This document shows positions 21,671 to 27,283 of a stretch of DNA of 27,283 nt, one piece after another. The notes under the pieces were generated by a model that was given only the letters and a program-made list of their open reading frames with translations, searched no databases and was not told the origin of the DNA. The stretch is from positions 1 through 27,283 of the forward strand of contig CAZCEC010000084.1 in the NCBI GenBank assembly GCA_964497615.1, given 5' to 3'. The position numbers and the translations under genes were made by a program. The stretch's first letter is position 1; every line of letters starts with the position of its first letter. Source of the DNA: CAZCEC01 sp964497615 (GTDB lineage: Bacteria; Chloroflexota; Anaerolineae; Anaerolineales; UBA6663).

Positions 21671-22087
21671 CTATAGGCCGTGCGGCTTGATGCGTGGCAG
21701 AGCGTGCGTGGCAAAGGCCACTGCTGCCAGCACCTCCGCAGTCTTGCCAAGCCACGTCAGGAGTTCCCCTGCCGGGCGAACTGCCAGCCATGGCGCCAGG
21801 CACACGGCCGCGACGCCGCCATTCAGCAGGCCATAGGCGAGCCACACCGGCCATTCGGCGCCGCGCGGCGGGCCAATCTTGAAACGCGGCAGGATCCAAA
21901 AGGCGACGCCGAGCGCCAGGTTGAGCGTCCAGCCGAGCAACAGCAGTTCGATGTGGACGGGCAGGAGGCGCCACAAGGCCGGATGCACAGGAACGCCCTT
22001 GTGAAACAGCAGCAGGCCGCCGACGGTGAAGCCGGCTGCCAGGTGCAGCAGGGCTGTTCGCACAAACCATACACTTGGCCACGGCAT
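21671..22087 (-). CDS. Four-helix membrane protein, COX1/NnrS-like fragment, copy 2
   Basis: A 138-residue protein with four predicted membrane spans. It shares its plan with the gene just upstream: a TALLHLAAGF opening, a His-containing segment before LLLLGW, then GVAFWILPR, PPRG, and a final helix ending PRI. His residues in the first two helices (LLHL, PVHIEL) could bind heme or copper, as in NnrS and heme-copper oxidase subunit I, but the family assignment is tentative. The ATG at 22087 follows AAGGAG; it is separated by one base from the stop of copy 1. Confidence 0.68.
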   Translation of the reverse strand: MPWPSVWFVRTALLHLAAGFTVGGLLLFHKGVPVHPALWRLLPVHIELLLLGWTLNLALGVAFWILPRFKIGPPRGAEWPVWLAYGLLNGGVAAVCLAPWLAVRPAGELLTWLGKTAEVLAAVAFATHALPRIKPHGL

Positions 22088-22088
22088 G

Positions 22089-22508
22089 CTAGCGCTCCTT
22101 CACGCGTGGCCAGGTGTTGGCGACGAACGCCAGCCCGGCCAGCCACTGCAGGACCGCTGAGAGGGCCAGGGCGCTGCCCGGTAGCGGGCCGGGCCGAAGG
22201 GTTTGCCAGGGCTCAACCACGACGCGGAGGAGCAGGCCGACATTCAGCAGGCAGTAGACCGCCCAGCCCAAGGGCTCGCTGCCGCGCGGGCGCGCCGCCG
22301 TTTGCTTGGGGAACATCCAAAACACGACGCCAAAGATCAGCTGCGTCACCCAGCCCACCATCAACAGGTGAAAGTAGACCGGGCTAAGGGCGTTGACCGC
22401 AGCCGGCAGCGCCACGACGGCGCGGCCCGCCAGCAGCATACCCACCACCAGCGCAGCCACGAAGTAGAGCAGGGCAGTCTTCAGGTGCCAGCGGGTCAGG
22501 CGGGGCAT
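22089..22508 (-). CDS. Four-helix membrane protein, COX1/NnrS-like fragment, copy 1
   Basis: A 139-residue four-span protein, paralogous to its downstream neighbour. Matching blocks are TALLYFVAALVVG, SPVYFHLLMVGWVTQLIFGVVFWMFPK, RPRGSEPLGWAVYCLLN, and a last helix ending WPRVKER. The pattern HLLxxGWxxQxxFGVxxWMFP resembles short heme-copper-type membrane proteins found near nir/nor genes; that is from memory and not exact. It lies 12 bp after the cupin gene in the DUF2249-NnrS run. A tandem duplication that kept both copies suggests a heterodimer. Confidence 0.68.
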   Translation of the reverse strand: MPRLTRWHLKTALLYFVAALVVGMLLAGRAVVALPAAVNALSPVYFHLLMVGWVTQLIFGVVFWMFPKQTAARPRGSEPLGWAVYCLLNVGLLLRVVVEPWQTLRPGPLPGSALALSAVLQWLAGLAFVANTWPRVKER

Positions 22509-22520
22509 GACGGCGACTCT

Positions 22521-22922
22521 TTAGCGGGCCGCGCGGCCCAACCGCTTGAGGACAGCGCGCTTTAGCGCCTGCCGCAGGTAGGTCCGCTGGTGGATCGTCG
22601 CCCGCACCACCCACGGCTCGGGGCCCGTATTCTCAAAGCCGTGCTCCACCCCAGCCGGCACAAAAACACTGGTGCCAGGGCCGGCCGTCACCACCTGGCC
22701 GTCGAGCCAGAGAGTGCCAGTTCCGGACACCACGTCGAATACCTCGTGCTCGTGCGCATGGCGATGCCGCGGCAGCACCTGGCCAGGCAAAAAGCCCAGC
22801 AAACAGGCAGAGAACTCCTCAGTGTCGAAGAGTGGCACGTTGGTCAGCGGGAGCTCATCAAAGCGAGCCGACTGCAGCGCCTGCCAGACTGCCGCGGTGC
22901 GGGCCTCAAGGGTGGGTGGCAT
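22521..22922 (-). CDS. Cupin-domain protein in the NnrS operon
   Basis: A 133-residue single cupin. Motif 1 is LPRHRHAHEHEVFDVVSGTGTLWLDGQ, with several metal-binding His and the conserved Glu; motif 2 is GPGTSVFVPAGVEHGFEN. It probably binds one metal ion; the reaction is unknown. Its start overlaps the end of the NnrS-like gene by 17 bp. It is a different cupin from the one at 12943, which lacks the HRHAHEHE cluster, yet both sit under Crp/Fnr-type boxes. A role in handling a nitrogen oxide or a small acid is possible, but not shown. Confidence 0.83.
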   Translation of the reverse strand: MPPTLEARTAAVWQALQSARFDELPLTNVPLFDTEEFSACLLGFLPGQVLPRHRHAHEHEVFDVVSGTGTLWLDGQVVTAGPGTSVFVPAGVEHGFENTGPEPWVVRATIHQRTYLRQALKRAVLKRLGRAAR

Positions 22923-24012
22923 TTGACCTCACTTGGAGCCGGGGATGTTGGCCGCGGAGGACGGACGCTCCGCTGACCAATAGAAAGAGCACGATGGCGG
23001 TCGCATTGAGCAGGCCGCCCCATTGGCGCCACCCGGGTGCAGAGGCAAGATCGCCGATCACGCGTATCGCCAGACCAGTATGCAACAGCGCCAGGTGGAT
23101 GTAGAAGCCGGGCCGGTAGGGCAGGGCCAGGCCGGTGACGGCGGGCAGGATGATGGGGGCGTGGCCGAAAATCATGGAAAACACATAGCCCACCAACACG
23201 CTATGCACCATGGCATCGTACCAGGGTCCGGCGCTGAATCGTTCGGCCCCGATGATCCACAGCCCACCCGCAACTACCAGCCAGCCGTAACCAGGCAACA
23301 GACACAGGGCAATGTAGCGGGTGAGCCCGGTTTGCCGCACCGTGCGGCGGGCGATATCGAAGCGCAGGAGCCAGCCGCCGAGGGCCAGCAGTCCTAAACC
23401 GGCGGCGCGCACACCCAAAGCGGGCCAGCCGATCGACAGCCCCAGCCCGGCCAGAATAATGGCGAGGATGGCGACAAAGGCCGCCATCACCGCCGGGCGC
23501 GGCGACAACACCCGGCTGAGCTCCAGGCGCTCGCCAGCAATGGTGAGGACCAAGAAGGCTATCCACCAGGGGAGCACCTGAAACATCGGCCGGCCGAACC
23601 CCCATAACAGGTTGCCGGCTAGCCAGGCGACCGCGCCCAGGCCCATCACCACGTGCGGCCAGTTGGGTTGGCGACGATTGATGTCCATAAAAATCACCGC
23701 CAACGCCAGGCTGCCTCCTGTGAGGAGCAGCGGCCCAACCGGGGTGGGCAGCCCCATGATCAGCGCTAACCCACCCAGCGCCGACAGCAGAGGCGCCGCG
23801 TATGGCAGGCTGGAGCGCGCCAGTGGGGCTAACGCGACCGCACGCTCCAGGCTGATCAGGGTGCCCAAGAAGCCCGAGATCATCAACGGGCCGTGGCCCG
23901 CGACCCACGCGGCCTTCAACGGCGGCACCGCCCAGCCCAGGCGGACTAACCCAGCCCACATTCCGGCCAGGAGCGCCGCCCCAGCCACAGCCAGGATCGG
24001 AAGGCGATTCAA
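22906..24012 (-). CDS. NnrS-like polytopic membrane protein
   Basis: A 368-residue protein with about ten to twelve membrane spans and almost no soluble part. Blocks such as HGPLMISGFLGTLISLERAVAL near the N-terminus and MVHSVLVGYVFSMIFGHAPIILPA followed by FYIHLALLHTGLAIRVIGDL near residue 285 match NnrS-related heme/copper membrane proteins that protect against nitric oxide. The start is uncertain: the frame opens with TTG at 24012, three bases after the DUF2249 stop, and no ATG occurs before residue 18. Position after DUF2249 and close to a divergent nirK supports an NO-related role. An unrelated membrane protein of unknown function is the alternative. Confidence 0.68.
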   Translation of the reverse strand: MNRLPILAVAGAALLAGMWAGLVRLGWAVPPLKAAWVAGHGPLMISGFLGTLISLERAVALAPLARSSLPYAAPLLSALGGLALIMGLPTPVGPLLLTGGSLALAVIFMDINRRQPNWPHVVMGLGAVAWLAGNLLWGFGRPMFQVLPWWIAFLVLTIAGERLELSRVLSPRPAVMAAFVAILAIILAGLGLSIGWPALGVRAAGLGLLALGGWLLRFDIARRTVRQTGLTRYIALCLLPGYGWLVVAGGLWIIGAERFSAGPWYDAMVHSVLVGYVFSMIFGHAPIILPAVTGLALPYRPGFYIHLALLHTGLAIRVIGDLASAPGWRQWGGLLNATAIVLFLLVSGASVLRGQHPRLQVRSNATHP

Positions 24013-24015
24013 ACC

Positions 24016-24267
24016 TTAGCGCACCGGCGCCACGCGGCCGATCCGCACGCGCCATACCTTGGGGCCCTGGTCGAGGTAATCCCAGCTGAACTGGCCTTCG
24101 TGCTCAAACTTGAATTGGTAGAACAGCGGCTTAGGGTCGTGATCGTTGACGAGCACAAAGGCTTCGCCAACCGGCAGGGCATTGAAGCGGCCAAAGATCA
24201 ACGGGTGTCGTTCGGCGGGGGGAAGGGTACGGACATCGACTGTATCCTGGTTGGTGGTTTCGGGCAT
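24016..24267 (-). CDS. DUF2249 protein
   Basis: An 83-residue protein that is almost entirely a DUF2249 domain: LPPAERHPLIFGRFNALPVGEAFVLVNDHDPKPLFYQF, a W in FSWDYL, and a C-terminal GPKVWRVRIGRV. The ATG at 24267 has GGAGG eight bases upstream; a GTG at 24282 overlaps that ribosome site and is unlikely. DUF2249 domains recur with hemerythrins, NnrS and nir/nor genes, and are associated with NO or nitrite metabolism; the reaction is unknown. It is the first gene of the minus-strand run controlled by S3, with a leader of about 86 bases. Confidence 0.9.
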   Translation of the reverse strand: MPETTNQDTVDVRTLPPAERHPLIFGRFNALPVGEAFVLVNDHDPKPLFYQFKFEHEGQFSWDYLDQGPKVWRVRIGRVAPVR

Positions 24268-24359
24268 TGCGGCTGCCTCCACAAACGGAGCATAAAGACC
24301 AATCCGGCGAATAGGCTGCGCGGCCTGTGCGGGGGGCGTTGGTCTGCGGTTCAGCGATC

Positions 24360-24401
24360 AATATACCGGACCGGTGCGTTGCCGTCCTTGATTGAGATCA
24401 A
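24360..24401 (-). promoter_or_regulatory. Class 2 promoter, site S3 (Crp/Fnr-type box plus -10)
   Basis: Read on the minus strand: TTGATCTCAATCAA from 24401 to 24388 with perfect TTGAT/ATCAA arms, and the -10 box TATATT from 24365 to 24360, starting exactly 36 bp after the box. Predicted transcription start is near 24353. It drives DUF2249, the NnrS-like gene and, probably, the rest of the run down to 18599. Confidence 0.85.
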
Positions 24402-24508
24402 GTGGACCGTAAGCGGCCCGAACTGGCCGGGCGCCTGGGACGAGAGAGGTGTCCCTCTACCGACCCGGCTGCGGCGATATCTAGGTTCCGGGAAGGCCAT
24501 CCGTCGAC

Positions 24509-24550
24509 TTGACTCAGATCAAGGACGAGACTCAATGCGACCGGTAAACT
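24509..24550 (+). promoter_or_regulatory. Class 2 promoter, site S4 (Crp/Fnr-type box plus -10)
   Basis: TTGAC-TCAG-ATCAA at 24509-24522 and the -10 box TAAACT at 24545-24550, again 36 bp after the box start; transcription should start near 24557. It points to nirK at 24945, but a decayed insertion element fills most of the nearly 390-bp leader. S3 and S4 are divergent and 107 bp apart. Confidence 0.82.
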
Positions 24551-24557
24551 GAAAGTC

Positions 24558-24931
24558 AACTAATACTACTCTGCTAGGGTAACCCGCCACACTTGGTTGC
24601 ATGGCCAACGAAATCCGCATGGCCCACGCGCCTGTAGAACCGATCCCGGAATCGCATGAGTTCCTCGAGCGTGATACCGCGCAGTCGGTGAACGCTTTAC
24701 GTTGGTGATGCTGAGCTATAGCTTCGTGGTCTGGTCGGCATCGGGCGAACGCCAACGCCGCATCGGCCGCACGCGCCTGCGGCCGAAGTTTTCTCCTTGT
24801 CGGGATCGACGCCCGATGTGGCTGCCGGAGATCCATCGCCGGATCGCCGATCGCGTGCGCGCATTTGCCATTCAAGCCTTACATATGCGGCACGGGCATC
24901 CGTAAGGCACTTAACAGAGTGGTACTAATCA
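24558..24931 (+). mobile_element. Internally deleted insertion-sequence remnant with inverted ends
   Basis: The left end (TACTACTCTG, 24564-24573) and right end (CAGAGTGGTA, 24915-24924) are inverted repeats matching in nine of ten bases, with weaker matching extending outward for several more. Between them, 24702-24905 encodes a 67-residue stretch (LVMLSYSFVVW, RPKFSPCRDRRPMWLPEIHRRIADRV) that resembles the C-terminus of DDE transposases of the IS4/IS701 kind. The preceding DNA, around 24640-24700, fits the same protein only with a frame change. The N-terminal catalytic part is missing. It lies between the S4 promoter and nirK. Family assignment is from memory and tentative. Confidence 0.55.
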
Positions 24932-24944
24932 GGAGAACTTACGA

Positions 24945-25988
24945 ATGTCATCTCAGTATATTTCTCGCCGCCAATTTCTGACTCTAGCCGGGGTCGGACT
25001 GGGCACAAGCTTGGGTGTGGCTGCGTGTGCGCACGGCGCGTCGGTTACACCGGTCCCCATCGCTACGGCAGCCCCGGCCACCGCCGTCGCCACGCCGCCG
25101 ACCGTTATGCCGGACGTTCCGTTCACGCCCTATCCAGCCGAGTTGCCGGCCGCCGGTCCAGAGCTCGCCCAGCTGATCACCCTGGAAGCCATCGACGTCA
25201 ACCTGGAAGTCGCGCCCGGCGTCGTCATGCGCGCCTGGACCTTCAACGGCACGCTCCCCGGCCCGGCGCTGCACGTGCGCCAGGGCGATACGGTGGAATT
25301 TACCCTTTTGAATAGCGGTTCGATCCAACACAGCATTGATTTCCACGCCGCCCAGACGCCGTGGGATAAAAACTACCGGAGTATCATGCCGGGCGAGTCG
25401 CTGTCCTTTACCTGGACGGCCAACTATCCGGGTGTCTTTATGTATCATTGCGGCACCCCGCCCGTCATGCACCACATTGCCAGCGGCATGTATGGCGCCA
25501 TTATCGTGGACCCGGCTCAGCCGCTGACGCCGGCCAGGGAGTACGTCCTGGTGCAGAGCGAATTGTATCTGACGCAGCAGCCCGACGGCTACTATGTCTC
25601 CGATGGCCTCAAAATGAATGCGGTCGCGCCGAGCCAGGTGGTGTTCAACGGTTATGCCAATCAGTACACGACCGCGCACTTGATGGCCGACCCCGGTGAA
25701 TTGGTGCGGTTGTGGGTGCTCAATGCCGGCCCCACAACCTTTTCAGCCTTTCACGTCATCGGCGCCCTCTTTCAAAACTCCTATGCGGACGGCAATCCGG
25801 CCAACCGCCAGAGCGGCAACCAGACCGTGACGATTCCGCCGGGTGGCGGCTACATGGTGGAGATGGTGATACCCGAGGCCGGCCTGTATCCGTTCGTCAC
25901 ACACTCGTTTGCTTACACGGGCCTGGGAGCGCTGGGTTTGATTAATGTGGGCAATGTACCCGCGCTGGACGGGGCGGTGAACCACTGA
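24945..25988 (+). CDS. nirK: Copper-containing nitrite reductase (NirK-like), Tat lipoprotein
   Basis: A 347-residue two-domain cupredoxin. The N-terminus has a twin-arginine motif (SRRQF, residues 7-11), a hydrophobic stretch, a lipobox ending at Cys28 (VAAC), then a Pro/Ala/Thr-rich linker to about residue 60, so the enzyme is probably exported folded and lipid-anchored. Type 1 copper ligands are His129, Cys169, His177 and Met182. Type 2 ligands are His134, His168 and His320. The catalytic Asp132 (HSIDFH) and His270 (SAFHVIG) are present. The set matches NirK, which reduces nitrite to NO. The ATG follows CAGGAGA. The Cys-to-His spacing of the T1 site is one residue shorter than in the classical enzymes I recall. 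A two-domain multicopper oxidase is the alternative, but the full ligand set favours nitrite reductase. Confidence 0.86.
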   Translation: MSSQYISRRQFLTLAGVGLGTSLGVAACAHGASVTPVPIATAAPATAVATPPTVMPDVPFTPYPAELPAAGPELAQLITLEAIDVNLEVAPGVVMRAWTFNGTLPGPALHVRQGDTVEFTLLNSGSIQHSIDFHAAQTPWDKNYRSIMPGESLSFTWTANYPGVFMYHCGTPPVMHHIASGMYGAIIVDPAQPLTPAREYVLVQSELYLTQQPDGYYVSDGLKMNAVAPSQVVFNGYANQYTTAHLMADPGELVRLWVLNAGPTTFSAFHVIGALFQNSYADGNPANRQSGNQTVTIPPGGGYMVEMVIPEAGLYPFVTHSFAYTGLGALGLINVGNVPALDGAVNH

Positions 25989-26240
25989 ATTGCTTGGACG
26001 GCAGCTCCCCTGTCGCCCCTCACGCTAAGGAATCTTTCGGAAATCCATGAGTCTCATCGGTCGTGATGATGTGGGCACGCCTGCGGTCACCGACGGCATT
26101 GATCTGCCGTCAGCCCTCGCCCCCGATGCCAACCAACCAACAGTGTCTCTGTCTCGCGCGCTCTGTCTGAGCAGGCCCATCAGCAAACCTGGGCAAGCCG
26201 CCTGAGATGACCGTGGCCACTTCCGAAAGCGGAATAGAAC
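25989..26240. other. 252-bp intergenic region before the glycosylase gene
   Basis: I see no gene and no copy of either promoter class. A small hairpin, TTCCG-AAAG-CGGAA at 26221-26234, sits directly before the glycosylase ATG and covers part of its weak ribosome site. No clear terminator for nirK was found. Confidence 0.4.
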
Positions 26241-27170
26241 ATGTTGCCGCTCCATTCCTTTGAGCTTGAGCCTGTTGCGCCGTTTCAGCTTGAGCTGACC
26301 ACGTGGATTCTGCGCCGCCGCTCGAGCAACTGCGTGGATCGTTGGGATGGCCACACTTACCGGCGCGTTCTGGTGGTAGAGGATGAGCTGATCGAAGTGG
26401 CAGTGACTCAAGCGGGATCGCCGGCTGCGCCTTGCTTGAACATCGAGTTGAATGGTCGCCTGGCAGGTCCGGACCTCGAGGCGCCTATCACGGCGGCCTT
26501 GGAACGCCTGCTGGGCATCCATGTCGACCTCGGGCAGTTTTATCGGTTTGCCCAGCGAAGTCTCGTGTTGACGCCGCTGGTGAGTCAATTCTACGGCGCT
26601 AAGCCGCCACGCTTCTTGACGCCGTTTGAAGCGCTAGTCAATGCGCTCGCCTGCCAGCAGGTGTCCCTGACGGTCGGGATCCTCTTGCTCAATCGGCTGG
26701 CAGAGACTTATGGACCCCGCCTCATTTTGGCTGACGGCATCGTCCACGCCTTTCCCCGTCCAGAGGACCTGGCGAGCCTAGATGTGGAAGACCTCCGCCA
26801 CCTTGGGTTTAGCCGCCGAAAAGCATCCTATGTCATTGAGCTTGCTCAGTCGATTAGTCGCCGTCAGCTCAATTTGGCGGAGTTTGAAGCATTGGATGAT
26901 AAAGCGGCAGTTGCGCGTTTGCGCCGCCTGAAAGGGGTGGGGCGGTGGTCGGCCGAGTACTGCCTGCTGCGCGGCCTGGGCCGGACACGCATCTTCCCTG
27001 GCGATGACGTAGGGGCGCGGAACAATCTGCAGCGCTGGTTGGGTTTGCCCAACCGCCTTGACTATGACGGCGTGCGCGAAGCGCTCGCCGGCTGGAAGGG
27101 GTACGGCGGGTTGATCTATTTCCACCTATTACTGCAGAGCCTGGCTGGGAAGCATGTCATTGCGCCGTAG
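26241..27170 (+). CDS. DNA-3-methyladenine glycosylase II (AlkA-like)
   Basis: A 309-residue HhH-GPD glycosylase. An AlkA-like N-terminal beta domain (residues 1-110) is followed by helices with LTPFEALVNALACQQVSL (126-143), the helix-hairpin-helix LKGVGRWSAEYCLLRGLG (230-247), and the loop FPGDDVGARNN with the catalytic Asp (255/256). The family removes alkylated purines to start base-excision repair. The start at 26241 has a poor ribosome site (GCGGAATAGAAC), but the N-terminal fold fits from there. NO and its products cause deamination and alkylation of DNA, so placement next to nirK may be functional (inference). It converges on the Crp/Fnr-type gene with 18 bp between stops. Confidence 0.9.
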   Translation: MLPLHSFELEPVAPFQLELTTWILRRRSSNCVDRWDGHTYRRVLVVEDELIEVAVTQAGSPAAPCLNIELNGRLAGPDLEAPITAALERLLGIHVDLGQFYRFAQRSLVLTPLVSQFYGAKPPRFLTPFEALVNALACQQVSLTVGILLLNRLAETYGPRLILADGIVHAFPRPEDLASLDVEDLRHLGFSRRKASYVIELAQSISRRQLNLAEFEALDDKAAVARLRRLKGVGRWSAEYCLLRGLGRTRIFPGDDVGARNNLQRWLGLPNRLDYDGVREALAGWKGYGGLIYFHLLLQSLAGKHVIAP

Positions 27171-27188
27171 CCAGCGTCGGAAACCACC

Positions 27189-27283
27189 TCAAATCAACGC
27201 CAGTTCACGCAGCAATTCGGCCTTCGTGATCAGGATGCGGTGGCGGTCGAAGCGGATGGCCCCGGCTTGCTCCAAGACGCGCA
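27189..27283 (-). CDS. Crp/Fnr-family regulator, C-terminal 30 residues (cut by window edge)
   Basis: On the minus strand, from the right edge to a TGA at 27191-27189, the frame reads RVLEQAGAIRFDRHRILITK followed by AELLRELALI. A LExxGxIxxxRxRIxIxD-type ending after the recognition helix is the characteristic C-terminus of Crp/Fnr-family winged-helix regulators. The sensing domain and DNA-recognition helix are outside the window, so the signal (oxygen, NO, cAMP) is unknown. Four Crp/Fnr-type promoter boxes in the window make this gene the natural candidate for their activator. GntR or MarR endings are alternatives, but the Leu-Glu-Gln-Ala-Gly block fits Crp/Fnr best. Confidence 0.62.
   Translation of the reverse strand, partial: RVLEQAGAIRFDRHRILITKAELLRELALI

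Noticed and set aside
24528..24550. A fifth class 1 promoter near CTCAATGCG at 24531
   Set aside because: There are no TTTTCA repeats 22 and 33 bp upstream; the -10 box there belongs to S4.
27194..27196. A TGA at 27196-27194 as stop of the right-edge minus gene
   Set aside because: It is out of frame with the Crp/Fnr-like ending; the in-frame stop is at 27191-27189.
1..27283. CRISPR array, tRNA, rRNA, prophage or restriction/defence genes
   Set aside because: I saw no regularly spaced repeats, tRNA-like cloverleaf ends or recognisable defence proteins.

Overview
The window is a dense, GC-rich bacterial stretch with almost no repeats. It combines central carbon metabolism, an unusually concentrated set of stress proteins and a nitrite/NO module. 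Several features suit Chloroflexota, but I cannot prove the phylum from sequence alone: an Aquifex-type aconitase, a Tat-lipoprotein NirK-like copper enzyme, families of tandem Usp proteins, Rnk-like proteins, and a sigma region-2 protein. No tRNA, rRNA or CRISPR array was seen.

Layout. On the minus strand, 1-2905 is a carbon-metabolism group in the order transaldolase, GAPDH, aconitase (cut by the left edge). On the plus strand, 3343-6560 holds a small hypothetical, a sigma region-2-only protein, a tandem universal stress protein (Usp), an Rnk/GreA-C-like protein, a HypA-like zinc-ribbon protein and MgtC. The plus-strand block 6723-9665 is an Fe-S/redox group: MIP18-like, Mrp/ApbC, ferredoxin, hemerythrin and a DsbA-like protein. 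Next come a soluble GAF histidine kinase and an OmpR-family response regulator (9758-11763), a strong terminator, and a second Rnk-like gene with a small zinc-ribbon gene. A short minus-strand cupin/DUF488 pair (12578-13275) follows. The plus strand 13480-18576 then carries Usp, an APH-fold kinase, an APS-kinase-like protein, two unknowns, a second HypA-like protein, a third Usp and a 36-residue membrane peptide. The minus-strand run 24267-18599 is DUF2249, NnrS-like, cupin, two paralogous four-helix membrane proteins, a fused double permease and an ABC ATPase. The right end has a NirK-like copper nitrite reductase, an AlkA-like glycosylase and the last 30 codons of a Crp/Fnr-type regulator.

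Two promoter classes tie this together, and both are visible directly in the sequence. Class 1 occurs four times (3257, 11821, 13395, 16058, all plus strand). It has TTTTCA, a second TTTTCA 11 bp later, TTCGATGC 22 bp after that, and a TAnnnT -10 box exactly 28 bp after the start of the third element. Each copy lies before a stress-gene unit (unknown/sigma2/Usp/Rnk/HypA-like; Rnk; Usp/kinase pair; unknown/HypA-like/Usp). The 11-bp phasing is what OmpR/PhoB-type regulators use, and an OmpR-type regulator is encoded just upstream of one copy. Class 2 also occurs four times (6656 and 24509 plus; 13361 and 24401 minus). It has ACTTGA-N6-TCAAGG with a -10 box exactly 36 bp after the TTGA start, which is class II Crp/Fnr/Dnr geometry. 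It controls the Fe-S/hemerythrin operon, the cupin/DUF488 pair, the DUF2249-NnrS-ABC operon and nirK, and a Crp/Fnr-type regulator is encoded at the right edge.

My reading, which is inference, is a two-branch response to oxygen limitation or nitrosative stress. In composition it resembles the mycobacterial dormancy regulon (Usp proteins, ferredoxin, APH/ATPase kinase, GAF kinase), but it is wired through an OmpR-type regulator plus a Crp/Fnr-type regulator.
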